NCBI RefSeq assembly: GCF_037038585.1
Contig: NC_092520.1
Location: 149,605,104 to 149,669,103 of the forward strand
From: Patagioenas fasciata
Lineage: Eukaryota; Chordata; Aves; Columbiformes; Columbidae
DNA length: 64,000 bases
Direction of reading: 5' to 3'
Below are positions 12,401 through 27,400 of this stretch, one piece after another. The notes under the pieces were generated by a model. It did not search any database, had not been told where the DNA came from, and was given only the letters and a program-made list of their open reading frames with translations. Within the stretch, counting starts at the first letter, position 1; each line of letters begins with the position of its first letter. The position numbers and the translations under genes are program-made.

Positions 12401-15400
12401 TTACACTCTCACCCCACCATGCATGAGGTGACATCCTGCAAGGATGGGAGTGTATGTGTCCATGCAAGGAAGCATGAAAAAGCCATGGGAACCCTTAACA
12501 CAGTTTCACTCAAAGCTCTCTTGATCACAGTAGCAGCTACCTTCACCAAATCCTTAGCCAGGATCCTGTTGGAGGATCATTCTGCAGTGCCTAAGAAGTT
12601 TAGCAGGAGTTAGCTTTCACTACACAGCACATGGAGGCAACACAGAGGATTTCTCAGACCCCAACCCAAGAGTGCAGTATGCACACACAGCACAGCACAT
12701 CACCATGCAGGCAGAGGTGCTTGGCTATCAGCTGCAGAGCAGGGCAAACACCATGCACATAGCCTTGCACCAACCCAGCTCTTCTGCTTCTGGTCTTGGG
12801 GGTCACAGGCTCCCCACTGGCTCAGGCAGGGTTACGGTGCAGCTATTACCCCCAGCCTCCTCTCCTGCTGCTCTGCTGCTTGTGGAAAGCAGACAGCAAA
12901 TCACTGCCCTTAAAAGAACTTCTACTTGTACAGATCAGCTTATTCTAACCACCAGGCCTGTTGTTTGCACAAAGCTGTATGTCAGGCAGCCTCTCTGGGC
13001 TGCAGGACCATCTCTCTGGAAGGCTCAGTTATGCAGCGAGTACACTAGCATCATGCAGGGTAAAAGCAGCACCAGCTGTGAGAGGCACTAGCTAATGCAT
13101 TAGAAATGAAGGATAATTAACAGCATCAAAGATGAACTTGCTGTATCTATCCACTCTTCCAGAGCAGTCTAGTGGGTTTTCAGCTGTATACCCCAGCTGC
13201 TCCTTTCTTACCTCAGTGACCAGCAACAAGCCCAGCAGGTAGCATATGACTGCGACGGTCAGGATCAGAAGCTCCCGACGCCCCTTCTTCCGGAACACTC
13301 CCGGGAACATGTCAATAATAGCTGTCACCATGCTTTCTACACAGACAAACTACAGAAGAAGACAGGTCAGAAGAAACAGTGTCTCCACTTCCCCAAGCAG
13401 TCCTTTCTTCCTCTAGCCACCCAAATTCTTTTTTTTTGTTTGTTTTCTCTTTTAGTCTGTCTTGCTTCCACCAAGGGCCAGCTGCAATTGCTAGGGACCC
13501 AAACACAGCTCCTCTGGAGCTGCAGACTAAAGGGGTTAAAAGCACAGCCCATGTCGGGAGGTTGAACTGTGAGATGTGTGATGAATTGCCTCAAAATCAA
13601 CAGGGCACATCCCTGCATAGCAGGAACAACCAAGGGATGGGGAGGCAGAGGGCAGACTGCACCCCTCGAGCAGAGTGAGGAAGCACCTGAGATGGCACAA
13701 GAAGCCCTTAGGAACAGAGGGGAGCTCCCCCTGCCACTGTGAAGCTAAGGGAAGCCAAATGTCTGTGAGGGCACAGCTCAGCCCTGACATCAAGCACACT
13801 CCTCAAACAGCAGGCGGGCTGCAAAACACACCATGACTGCCTGGAACCACCAATAGAGTATGCAGCCGGGGTGGTCCCACAGGTTGATTTCTGGCTTTTG
13901 GGGCTGACCGTGAGACAGGACACCTGCCCATTGCCACACGGCTCTTGGTCCTGCAGTGTACATCGCTTATGGAATATGTAAGAGAACATCAGCCACTGCT
14001 GGGACAGCATGAAGCAGAGCTGTGAGATCAGGCAGGAGGGGACCTCAACCCAGACAAACAGAGGAAACAGACCTCATTCTCCAGGTGCAGGGGCTGAAAT
14101 GCTGCAAAGAAGAAGCCTGAGCAGAGCACCCTGCCTGGCAGGCATTCTGGGACATCCCCTGCTCCCCTCATGCTGGCTTGCCAGGGATGCACACTGTGCT
14201 CCCCTGGGTGCTCTGCTGGGTTTTGCTCCTGGCATAATGGGTATGGGAGAGTAAGAGATGGGCATACCAGCAAGAACACACAGGGCTTGCTCTGGTGAGA
14301 TGCAGTTGGGAAAAAATGGGCCTATTCCCCTTTCCAGACTGCCCTGCTCTGTGCCAGGCCTCGCTCCACAGTGTGCGAGGTTTCGGTGCTGGCACAGAGG
14401 TGGGAGGGGATGTAGCTGGGATGAGATGTATCTGGGACACCCTCACATACACACAGGGAGAAGGATGCCAAACAGAGATGCCAGCATGCATAATCACTGG
14501 CCTTCCATCAGCCCTGGTTCTGAGCTCCCACACTGTGAAAGTGCTGCAGACAATGTGGAGAATGTATTTGAGATACCAGCAAAGCACATAACCACCTTAC
14601 CCTTTCCCATGACCTTGGGGAGTGCTCAAAGTGGGGACAAGCACCAGAGCAGTAGACGAGGAGGAGGGTGTGTTTGCTGTACCTGGCTGTCCAGTCCCAA
14701 GAAGATCAGCATGAGAAAGAAGAGACAAGACCAGAGTTGAGACACAGGCATCATTGTTACCGCTGTTGGATACGCTGTGAAAGCCAGGCCGGGACCTGCC
14801 AAGAGACCACAAGATGAGCAGGAATGCCCCCCACACTGCAGCCTGCCACCACGCCCCTGCAGCACAGAGTGAGCTCGGGTACTGCTTCAGTGCTTGCTCC
14901 ACCACAGCTCACACAAAACTGAAAGCCGCATCAGGAAGCACAGTCCTGCAAACTTCACTGCAGACACCCACAGTGATGTAGAATGTAGGTAACATCCCAG
15001 GCTTCGCTTCAGAAAAGTCCCTGCTTTGCCTTGGCTCAGAAGTCTCCTGGGAAAAAACAAAACATAACAAAACAGCCTACCTGATTCAGCCACTTCTGCA
15101 ATCGGTACGCCCTGCTCTTGAGACAGGAAGCCCAGCACTGAGAAAATGGCAAAGCCAGCAAGGAAGCTGGTGGCACTGTTCAGGAAGCAGAGCATGATGC
15201 AGTCCCTGCAGGGGCGAGATCAGAGAGAAATCAGTGTTTCCCACTGCAGAATGAGTCCACTTGGGATCACATCTGTACTCAGCTTTCCAAGTCAGACAGT
15301 ATGGACCAAGGAACAGCAATGCTGCTCTTGAACTCCCTCAGAAGTAAAAAGCTCAGAACAAAGCAAAAAATCAGCCTACTTACCTTGTACCTTACTGTTC

Positions 15401-18400
15401 AAGAGTTATAGGACTATACATGGCACAAAGAGAGATGTAGGGCACCACCAGTGGCTTTTGAATAGGATGCCACAATGATATATGTAGGGACATGGCAACA
15501 AAAAAAGTCGGTAAAAGTCAAAAGAATATGAAAAACAACAGAGAAAACAAAGAAGATAAATTAGAAAATGAAGAGGTTGCAAAAGTTAACATGGCCAAGA
15601 AAAAGGAGCATCTGGAAGCATGAACACATACAGGTTCAGCAGGTCTGGTAAAACAAGGACTAATGGGTTAACAAAAATCCTCACCTGACAAGGGTTGTGT
15701 CTACACTGTCTTAATTAACTATGGTCAGGTGGAAAGTGCTATGCCACTTGTCCTGAAATGTTTGTGCACTTGCTCCCTGTGAAAACAGCGCACCAGTCTG
15801 AGCTGGCTGGGCTGGAAATCCCACAGCCAAGGATCCTGCCTGGGCATCCACCAGAGCTGACCCATAGAATCAGCTGCTATGGGGCAGTGTGGACACCCAG
15901 CACATTTGGGCTGGAGAGGCACCCAGAACTGTGCTGCTGGTCCAAGGCACATAAGGCACCAGACAAAAGTGCCAGTGCACTGCTTTATTGGTGACAGATA
16001 CATTTCAGGAAAGTTAGGAGAGCCAGGAGAAAGTATTAATTGCCTGACCAATAGCTGTGGCAGCACCTACTGGAGAACAAAAGAGGAGAGATGATTGATG
16101 TCTCCAGAGTACCATTACATTTTCCCATCCATGCCAGAGTAATACACAAAGGAATAACAAAGCCCTGTCTACTCAGGGCTCTGTGAAAGGCGTCAGAAAT
16201 GGTCCTGATGCCTTCACTGAGCTCTGTGTCAGGCCATGGATAAAATGGATCTGTAATCCAAGGGCAAGGAGGAGGTCAGACAGACTCGATTAATCTTCTT
16301 GATAGGATCAAAATGCCACTAGCAGTACCTTACCCTGATGGTATTAAAGCACTGGAGACAGGGGACCCAGCCATCATCTTCGTACCATCTACCCTGCCTA
16401 CCAAGCGTCAACAGAGCTGAGTGTGCCACCCCTGCTCACTCATCCTTGTCAAAATAGCCCATGGTATCCCCACAGTGGCTGGAGACACTCTCCTGTTTCA
16501 TTCCTCCCCCTTCTCTAATCTCCTCCCATTTCAAGCTGACTGGTGGGAGGGCACTACCAAAGCTGTTTTCTGGAGCTCCTGTGTTCCCCCAGCCACTCTC
16601 CATTCCTATGCTGAGCCCTTTGCAGCTTCCACACCCTGAGCAGCTCATTAGTCAAAGCAGCATAACCCAAGGTCTCCCCTGGGGACAGTACTTGCCTCAG
16701 ATGCAGCTCTTTGCTGCTTTAGCAAATTTCCAGAAAGAAACAAGAAGCCGAGGCTCCTCTTACCTGTAACAGTTGTTGGTATATTTGTTGTAGCTGCCCA
16801 GAGCTGTCAGGCACCCCTGACAAATGGCATAAGAGAAGAGGATCTGAGTGCCTGCATCCATCCAGACCTGGAACAGAGAAGGTCAGTGGTCTCCAGACCT
16901 AGCAACAAAATAAACAAATTGCTGTGCCCTGTCTAGCAACAACCCCTTCACCCACACAGAGCAAACCCCATGAGACAGAGAGAGGCTCAGTGGAGGTAGA
17001 AACAAGACCTCTCTGAAAAACGGAGCTAGGGGACTGAAAGTCCACTAGGAGAAGTCTCCTGAGGGGACTGTATTTTCAAATCCCACTCAAGGTGACACCA
17101 CTTCATTTGATGCCTTTGCATGCTGGGCAGAGATGGCATCCCTGATAGCATGGCTCCAGCTGAAGCTGACATTGCAGATGTCCATGGTCTCTATGTGGCT
17201 CAGTGGTCTCAGAGCCACTGGTGAGTCATCCCAAATGAGGGCCAGCAAGTCCTTTGCATGATCAATGTGCTCCCCTACCTGCTCCCTGGTCTGATTTCCC
17301 ACATCTCTGAGGCCGTGATGCAGACTGAAGGGCAGAAAATTGCCAAGCTGAGAGATTTCAGGCCGGTGGGGTGTTGTGCACCGAGGTACCCCTTTGCTCT
17401 GGGAATTTCATGGGAAAAGCTGAGTGAGCTTGTTTGCCTGTGCTCCAGACCTCTCCTCCGTGGAAGACTCCCTTCACTCCATGTATTGTGGGTTGAACTG
17501 CAGCTTCACTCTTACCCCCTCCCAGGGAAAGCCCTGAGCTGCAGGCAGGAAAACAGCCCACATTTCTGTTGTCCGTGTCTTCCCCCTCACTCTCTTTTTC
17601 CTCTAAGCAGCCCCCAGCTGCAAATATCCAGGCAGCTGCAATTTGGCAGCCTTCAGAAAATCCCAGTCCACGCATTGCTGCTTAAATTCATATGGATCTC
17701 TCACATATAGGAACCTACATGGGAGCCCTACAGACATGGGCACACATCATGCTTCACACCAAAGCCCCACATTCTGCTTAAACTCAGTAGCAGGATCTCT
17801 CACTCCCACTATGCTGAGTTCCAGCAGCCTGCAAAGACCATGTCAGCTTTAGTTAGGCTGTGAAAGACAGGAAGGTTTTCAGAGAATAAGCTCTGACCCT
17901 GAATAAAACACACTCAGCCCCAGTCACCTCCTTGTTATTTATTTTGATATTAAAATGCCATTTACGTTCAGCTGGCTCTTTGCTTTCAGCACACCGCAGA
18001 TTTTTTATTGACAACACATAATTGCATCTGAAAGCCATTAGGGGGAAGACAGCGTGTTTGGCAGCTGGTTTGGGAGCAGTTGGGGCTTTGGCCATCTGGG
18101 AAGATGCGGGAGGTAATCTGAGACTTTGGGCTAAGCATATTGCTTGACTGCCTCCAGGAAAAGACTCAGCCATGGAATAATTAGCAGCAGTGTCATTTAA
18201 ATGCTTCTGGGGGACTGTCTGCATTAGCCCCTCCCTGGGACAGGGGCGGCATCCTGCACAGTCTTGCTGAGCCCACATGGGGAAGGGATGCAACCTGCTG
18301 CTACCCAAAGGTGTCTGAGCAGACACCACTGGGGGGATACTCCAAGGAGGATCTGTGCAAACCCTAAAGGTGCTGCCAGGCTCCTGCCAACTCGAGCTGC

Positions 18401-21400
18401 CCTGTGGGTCGTGGGTTTGGCTGCACCTCGTGCCCTAATCTGAACTTGCCCTCACTGGGTACACAGCATCTCACCTGTTGGGAGCAGTTTCCATGAGCTC
18501 CAGCGAGTGTTGGCAGAGGCTGATGTGCTCATTTTGGCCAGACCCTGACGCAGGCAAGTGGGACCAGCCCCCAGGATGGGGGAAGTGAATCTGCTACAGA
18601 GCCCATGTTACCTGCACGCATTTGGTCTCTGCAAACACATGCCCCCCCCCCAGCAGCCTGTGAAGGCCTTGTTGGAGCCAAAGTGCTAACCAGGCCAGAA
18701 AAAATGAAAAGTGGTAGATTATTCCACCCTACCTTCCTTAATTCTTTGCATTTAAGACCCAGCAAAACCATCTGTTACATGCTGAATATTTCATATACCA
18801 TTCTGTTGCTGAGCCCATGAGTGGAAATGACCTAATATGCCAATATGCTGCAGACACATGAGCAAAAAGGCTGTGCTGCGCAGGACTAAACCCCTTCTCA
18901 GCTGTCTTAAGAAGGTCTCACTCATTCGACGTCTCCCTTCAGAGAAGACAGCTAGATCCTCAGCTAGCAGCAGATCCAAGGGCCAGGGTGCTGGAAACCT
19001 TCCCATGGCCAGCACCTGCCTGACCTCCACCTGCCTGTGGGTCTGAGAGCCTGGAGATGTCCGGTTTCAGGTAGAAGATGATCCCCTCAGCAGCACCCGG
19101 CAGAGTGACTCCTCGCACCAGCAGGATGATCAGCATCACATAGGGGAAGGTGGCAGTGAAATAAACAACCTGGGGAAGCAGGGCAGTGAGAGGAGAGAGG
19201 GTCAGCGGGGAGGGGGCTGCAGGCATTGTCCCATCTCTTCTGCAGGCCCGCACCCCTGAAAACGTCCCTGGACTCTGCTGTTGGCTATAGCTGCTAATGC
19301 TAGCATAGAAGAGGAGGGGGAAATAAATTAATCAAGGTTACATCTCACCAGTGATTTTGTTATTCTACATTTTTCTTCTCACCCAAGATTCTGCCACTGG
19401 TTGCTTTGTTTTCTCTTTCCAGTCAGTGTAATCTCCCTGATCTCAAGGTGTTCTCTTCATCTTTCTAGAGCTGCAGAAGAAACTCAGGTCTCATCCTGTC
19501 ACTGTTTTAATGAGGAGTTATTAAAATGGTCTTATTCCCAGCAAGAGTTTTTCAAATTAAATAGCAATTTTTGCTGCCCAATTTGAGACATCTCTGAGGC
19601 GTCTCATTTCCAGGGGTGCTCGTGCAGCTTTAGTGCCACTGAGCACACAGGCAAAAAACAGAGGGCACCTCAAAGCCTTTAAAGAAAATGTAAACCATTA
19701 TTTATGTAAAACCTTATTTTCACTTATCCTTGTGTGTGATGTAAATAAAAACTACAGTAGAATTAATTATCTCTAATCCATTGCCGAATGTAACATATTT
19801 TTTTCTGTTTGCAAAATATCCGTGAGCAAGTTGCAACTTCCTAACATTTATTCATTATTAAAATTCATGCAAGTAATGTGAAAGCTTGTTTACTCTATGG
19901 ATTCATAGTGAGGGGCCTGAAATGATGTTTTTTTCTGCTTTGTGCTAATTGGTGAAATAAGTCACAGAATGTGGCACTTTTGTGTTGCCCAATCGAATGA
20001 GAACACGAGCACTTTTGGCACAAGTACTAAAATCTACCTTCAGAAATCACTTCTGGGAAACATTTATACACATCAGCTGAATGCATTAGGAAAGGAAACA
20101 TGAAAAGAACACAAGAGCAGGCAAGATTAATAAAAGAAAAAGGCTTTTAAAGAAAATGAGTCTTCATGGAGTTATTTGAAATTATTTTCCTGAAGTCACT
20201 ATTGTTTCTTTAAGTTTGGACTCCTTAAATCACAGAAGTGTAAACACAGGGGTCTGGCAGCATTATCCGATCAGAGCAGCCTCTCAGTCAAGCACAATAT
20301 CCTGTTTACTCCATTAAATGAAATTATGCACCTACTCAGAATTCCTGGGACCTCCCTACTGCTTATCCTAATACACAGTCAGCAAGGAGAAGAAGGAAGG
20401 AGCTGACTTTTTAAATAGTGCTCCTGTAAAACTCAAAATGGCTACCTGCAGAGAAGACAACCGGCCTGCCTGAGCTGTGGTATGTCTCGGGACAGGAAAA
20501 ACCCATCCTGTGTTGCTCCACTATGTCCATAACATCTGGCTGATAAAAAGTAAGCCCTGTATCCTAAAACGTGTAATGGAAAGTTCTTCTGTGGTCCGAG
20601 CAAAACTGTTCCAGCTACTACCTGCAATCACTGTCTCCTCTCACTTTCTGGTCTGACTTTGTCAAACCCAATCAGTTCAATCACCCTGACTGAATTTCTT
20701 TAGCTTTCTCCTTGTGCAGGCAAGCTCTGCACACTGGGTCAGCACCAAGCAAATGGGAAACTCGATGGAGAGTGCTGAGAGCTGAAGGGAACCTGGAATG
20801 ACTGAACTTCACTTCCATGTGGATCAAACAGCCTCTCAGACTCAGTCTCCCAGGATCAGAATGATACCTTTTGTGAAGATGGCACTGTGGTATTCAAACC
20901 AGGGAGCATCAGAGATTTAAGATTTAAGATGTGAAGCATCCCCTCTCCCTTTTGATGTGGAGTCTGGCTCTTCCTCCTTGAGAAATGGTGGACAACAGGT
21001 CAGCACCAGCAAGAGCCAGAGCCATTAGCAAAAACTGTGGGAAACTTAGTGAGCAGAGTGGGATGTTTTGTCTTGCTCTGTTAAAATGGGTGCCAAGCTG
21101 AAAAAGGGGATTTGGCACTGAAATATGCACATCTAGTACTACAGGTAACATCTGCCAATACTAGAAATAGTGATTTGAAGAAAGTCTGTTGCAGAAATGG
21201 ATTCTCCTGCCTTTGCTATTGGGACATTCCCTGGACACCCACAGGACCCAACCATCTTTAATGACTCACCCATCTCATTGCAGCCCCAGGAAGGGAGGAA
21301 GTCCTGAACAATTCAAGGCCATAGCAGTGTCCCTAACAGCCACCTCAAGGCATCACACACCCATTCACTCCAGAAGGATAACCAGTCCCCCTGATCTAAG

Positions 21401-24400
21401 GGATCAATGTCAGCAGGGTGCATTGGCTCCAGCCTCACTAGCAGAATGCAGAAGGTGACCCACTGAGCCAAAAGCCACAGGGCCAGGGAGAGAGCAAAGA
21501 CACCTCTCCTAGCCCAAGAGTTTTGCAGGATAAACAGCAGGGGAGATTCATTATCTATTCACTGATTTGGTTACAGGCAGCAGCTTGTCTGTTTTGCTCA
21601 AGTGTTCAATTATTGCCAGGGATAGTAAGTTTGTCACTGCAGAGAATATTGTTAACAACACCAGCAAGTCAGACCAGGACAACACCCTAGGGAGTAGATG
21701 GTTCCCAAGGGCACTTGGAAAATATCCATCAGCCACTGTGAGTATCTGCAAGGGAAAAGGTGACCCAAGACTGCCCCTGGTTCCCAGCTCTTTCCCTGTC
21801 CTCTCTTCCCTATTTGACCTACTCTTTTTTCTTCCTCTTACAGCTCAAACACAACTGGTGTAAATCAGTGTGGCCCCACCAGGTTTTAGGTTTGACTTTG
21901 GTGCTGTGTGTCTCCTGCCTCGACTTCATGAAGAGGGAAAAGAGATGAGGAAAGAAATTTTAGAAGAGTACAAGGAGGCTTATGGACCAGGAGGACAATC
22001 TCCATTCCTACTTTGCCTGTGGACTTGACCCCTTTCCAGATGCAGAAGTAGCAGATGATCCACGCCAGCAGGAGACACAGAGCCAGCTCCCAGCGCACAG
22101 TGCCCAGTTCATGAATACCATCCGTGAGACCCAGGACTCGCTTCCTGCCAGTGTCCAGGGACAGGGAGAGAAGTATTAACACCCCAAACCCCACATATCC
22201 CTACAGACCTTCCCCGTGTTACCCCATCCCAAGACTTAACCGACTATCCACCACACATCTGCCGAGGGCTCCCAGCCATGAGAATCACCCCAGCTCTGCC
22301 TAGGGTTCCCCTCTCTGTCTCTCCTGCTGATGCTGCTTTGACATGCCCTGTAGCTGGCCCAAGCCCTTGGTGCCATACCCATCAGACCCATGCAATACAA
22401 AATCACCACCTGCCCCACATTGCTCCTCCACTCTGGTAGCTGCCCAGCAGACACTACCCAATTCAAAGAAGGCCACCACTGCCATATCATTGTCACCCCA
22501 TGACCACCATTCTTCCTCTGGCCTCCTCATATACTATGGACACCCTATATATAAGCAAAAATGGCCTTTATGATTCCCATGCTCTTCTTTCAGCCTCATT
22601 CCTCGAAGATTCACCATCATGAAGGTGGGCCACACAAGAGCTCAGCACTGCAACTTGTGCAGTCCCCAGAAGCCCAACCCCACACTTTTGATTCCTCTAT
22701 GCACCCTTCTTTGAAGCAGTCCCCTCAGGGTGCCCTTGCAACTTCTGCAGAAAACCTGAGCAATCATTTCAGAGGAGTAACAGCTCTCACTAAACAGTAT
22801 GTGCAAAGAATAGGGCAGGAAAGGCTCTCCAGCACTGTGAAGACTCTTTCTGCACCCATGGGCGCATAGCATCTTCTATGTGGCCTGTGGTGGGTGCAAG
22901 GGATAAAGGACACTCAACCCTTTCAGGGGCACTTTAGGAACCATAAACGGGAAAAAAAAATAATGTTGAAGCTGAGCCCCTGGCACCCCTCTTCTTTATG
23001 AGACCTTCCTCAGGTGAATGTGGACATGTAGCATGGCCCTGGAAGATATTTCAACCTGTCCAGGCTGCAATGATGACCCTCTCTGGGACACTGTCTGGCC
23101 TGCTGCAAGACCCTTCCCTCAGAGGTGTTCTATTGCCTCCAGCCCCATGATCAAAGCTCCTCAGGCCCCCCACTGGCATCTCACACATGCACCTCAGAAC
23201 CCTGTTCTCCAGGGATGAGCCTGAGCAGCCTGATGGACCACTTGCCTTAAGCACCAAGCAAGACATAGTCAGAAGAAGGGAAAAGAAAGTTTTGCCCTTT
23301 CTGTTTCACTGTAGAGGACTGCTCAATCTGCCTTGGCCTCCCATGCTTGCCTGCCAACAGTAGCCTGCAACACCCAACACAAGTACCCCTTGCTTGCAGC
23401 AAGTCCTCATCTTCTTTTGATGCCTCTTTCTTTGGCCACACTCACCCAGGAACCTCAGTGACAGAAAGGGGACGTGCCTATGCCCAGCACCCCTTGACAG
23501 GTACCCTGCCAGCAGCCTCTGGGGTGTACCTAGTCCTCATGCCCCTGGGCTCTGTGCCCATCTCTTCGGCAGCTTGGTGCATTGTGCTCCCCATGTTCAG
23601 GTCTGATGTGGCACCTCACTTGGTCCTACAGGGACGCACAGCCCTCTGCCTGGATACTCCTACAGCTGCAGCCTTTGGATGAGAGAGGAGCCTAAACAGA
23701 GGGAAAGCGGTCACATACTCCCAAAACTCAAGCATTGGGGAGGTGGCGTTCGCAGGCATGGTCCTGTTGTCCAAGATGGAGCTATTCAGAATGTCCACAC
23801 AGAGATCTACCAAAAGAAAAGGAAGCTTATGAGCCAGAGAAATTCTCCAAGGCCTCTCCATGAGGGATGCTCCTTCCCCTCTCTACCCTAACCCTCATTC
23901 TGGCAGCACACAGACCCTTCACCCCCTCCTACAGAGCATCTCGTTAAACTCTTGCATCTCATTAAGTATCTTCCTAGACTCTGGCTCTCCCTAGCTACAT
24001 ATCCCAATCCAGCAGTAGCCAGAGGGCTTTGGGAAAGGGAGAGTGGAGGGAGAGAGCAATTCCCTGCCAATGGAAACCAGATGGCTGCAAAATATGGATT
24101 CTTGAGGGACAGCCACTATGAGTAGTCAGGGTAGAAAATCCCATTCTCCTCCCACACTACACACCATCCCTGTCCATACATGTACACATATGTTCACACA
24201 AGCCATAGGTGCCTCCATGTTCCACTCCGCCGTCCCTGACCCTGTCATATAGCACAAAATTGCTAAAAACAGAGGAGATGCTGTGCATCCAAGAAACACA
24301 CCTCATCTTGCACTTGGCAAGCGAAAGACAATCCACTGCAAAAATGAGGAATCCCAGCTTTGGCTGGGAAACTTCTGCCTGTTCAGAGAATGAACATATG

Positions 24401-27400
24401 TGACTTGCCTCACAAACAAACCCATGCTGGGGGAGCTGAAGGAATCAGATCCATTCTTTAAAAGCCTGGTTACCTCTGCTGGGGTGAAGGGGCAGAGGAA
24501 GCTGTGAGTGAATGGCCTATAAGGTGGAGAAATTTAGCATATCACAGAAATGAATCATCTGTCCCAAGAGAAAAAGGGAGGGGAGTGAGCTGCCGCCAGA
24601 GGTCTTTGCAGCCTGGCTTTCTACTAAAAGCAAAACAACCTGTTCAACATGTTAAAAAAGGCCTGTCAAGGACATAATATCCACGAGGATTACTTCACAT
24701 CTACCCCGTCTTCCCAGGCAAAGATCAAGTGCCTTGAATGAAACCAAAGCCAGGTCTTCTCTGCTGGGCACAGTTATGTGAATTGTGGGCATGAGGAGAT
24801 GAGATCCCTGGCCAATGTAATGGTTTGTATGAATGCAATTAAACCAGAAAAACGGTGCCTTTAGAGTTTTGTGTTACTGCTTCCTACACTGGGAGACATG
24901 TACTGGCAAAATCCTCCATGGCAGGCTTGGCCTGATTTAGCCAAAAGCTGAGTGGGCAAAGGAAACTGTTCAGTACATGGCAGCAACTGTCTCAGTAACT
25001 CCTAAGGACCAGGGTAGAGTATGGGAACTGCAAGATAATTTGTTGTACCAGAGCTAATGAAAAGCTCCTGCCACATGAGGAGGCCTCTAGATTGGCTTGA
25101 AAACTCCTTCAACCCACCTACCATTCCCACTTGCCAGAAAATGCAGATTTTTCGGTGAAACCTCAACTCCCAAAACATCTCTGTGTGGAAACAGTTTTAC
25201 TGTCCTCTGCTGCTAGGCCATACCGCTCGCCCTTCCTGGCCCATGGTGAATGAAGACAGTTGTCTTTGCAGGAGTCCCTAGTCACTTTGCAGCTCATGAG
25301 AGCTTTTTATCTGAATTAAAAATATTTCCTATAAAACCCAAATAATTTCTGGCAATTGGGAAGGAGTCAGGAGCCAAACAAGGGAAGGTGTACCTGAGTT
25401 CCAAGGGTTGTTGCAGCTGGCCCATGGTAACACTGCAGTGAAGGAGCTGAACAGGTAGAAGAGCGCCCAGGACAAGATGATGATGTAGTAGATATTCAGA
25501 TAGCCCTCAATAACTTGTGAGGCATATCCAATTCCTGTGAAGGAAAGCAAAGGAAGTGAGAATGGGAATGCCAACCAACTCCCAACATGTTGGGCTTAAC
25601 CTCAAAGACATAGACCACGCCATGGTAACACCAACCACATGTCTCAGTAGAGAATAGGGCAAGACTTACCTCAGGGAAAGAAAAGATTTTGTGACTGCAT
25701 GCAGACAGGAAACATTGTTGGTATCTCTAGACAGGCATGTGGCGGAACAGAGAGAGAAAACCTGCCTCTCCTGCAGAAAAGCCAGCTCTAGCCTAGAAAT
25801 AAATGCCACTGCTGTCCTCCTCCAGGGCCCATGCTAGAGAGCAGGGGTCTCCAACACAGAAGGTTCTGGGATCCCCAGGGAGTTTCAAAGAGCATGCCTG
25901 TGCTTGAGCAAACTAACCAGGCCTTTAATCTGCCTGAGCACAGGTTTCACTGTCTCCAAAACAGGGATAATAAGCTCTCCTCTGCACAGGAGAACTGTGG
26001 ACATTAGACTCATAAACCTATTAATGCCATTAAACATCGTTCCCCAGGGCCCCAGTAATCCAGGTTCTTGTAGCTGTGCCTTAACCACTGCCCCAGCCCA
26101 TCTCCAGGCTGTCAGACCAGTGCATGCAGTGTGGTTCCCCCAGTTTGCAGGACACCATCCTGCAAACTCTCCCACTGCAGCCCTGTGCACAGCGACAGGC
26201 AGGGAAAGCATCACAAGCCAGCCAGTCTTTCCCATCCTCTTCTCCCTTCAGTATTTGTCCTGAGCTACATGCGGAGATTAGTGCAGCGACACTTCCATTG
26301 TCCTCTTCCTGCTGTTTGCTGGCCATCCTGCTTCTCCTCTCTCCTGGGCTCTGAGCATCTCAAGGCAGAGATCATGGCTTTGCTGGACCAGCACAGCCCC
26401 CAGACAGCACCACATGCTCCCAGTCACCTACAAGGGGTCAGGACACTGTCCCTGCACACACAGCAGTCATCAGGAGAGACAGTAAGGCTGGGAGAGAGCA
26501 GAAGGGAGGGAGAATAAAAGAGAAATAAACCAAAACAAAACAGAATAACATTTCCAAAAAATGAGTCACTGACTGTCAGAAAGCGCTGCCAGCAATTCCC
26601 CATAACTTGACTCACCTTCAAAGATGGGACAGATCTTCTTCCAGGCAGTGACCCCTCCTTGGCTGGTGTACTGCCCCAGTGCCGTCTCCAGGAAGAACAG
26701 GGGGATCCCACAGGTGAAGAGGAAGATGAGATAAGGGATGAGGAAGGCTCCTGCACAGAAGGGCAAGATGCTGCCTCAGGAACCTCTTTAAAACCTTGCC
26801 CCTATCAGCTCTTGCCAGGTACCTGAGGCCACAACCGGACTTGGCTAAATAAATACAAATATTTCTCCGAATTAATTGTGCAACCTCTGCTGAAAAAAAA
26901 AAAAAAAAACACCACAAAAAAAACCCCACAAGGTCTCTAATGCCATCATTTTGTCTAAAAAATAAAAGTGTGGTCTGGCTTGTGCTACTGCAGTACTTCT
27001 GAGCTTGATCTTGGCCAAAACCTAGAGGTAAGGAGTAGCAGGGTGAGGTGAAAAAAAAAAAGACAGCACTGGAGAAGTTCTCCCTGCTTCACTCTGCTGA
27101 CCTCATTCGAGCTTTCAGCAGGAGTCAGGCAAAGCAAAAGGAGTCCTTGTTTCACATAACCACATTTGTTCTGCCTATCTCAGGAGTCACAGCAAAGCTC
27201 CCACTTGCCCAGAGGATACAAACCTGGAGGCTGCTGGCATTTCTCAGTAAGTAATAAATTTGCCAGGATATAAATTTTCTTGAGATATATTTTACATCAA
27301 ATTTGGAAAGCAATGTGCACAAAAAGAATGGAACTAGGGGAAGGGCAAGAGTATCTTTCCCACATTTTCAAAATGAAAAAGTTTAACTTCTCTCTTCAAA

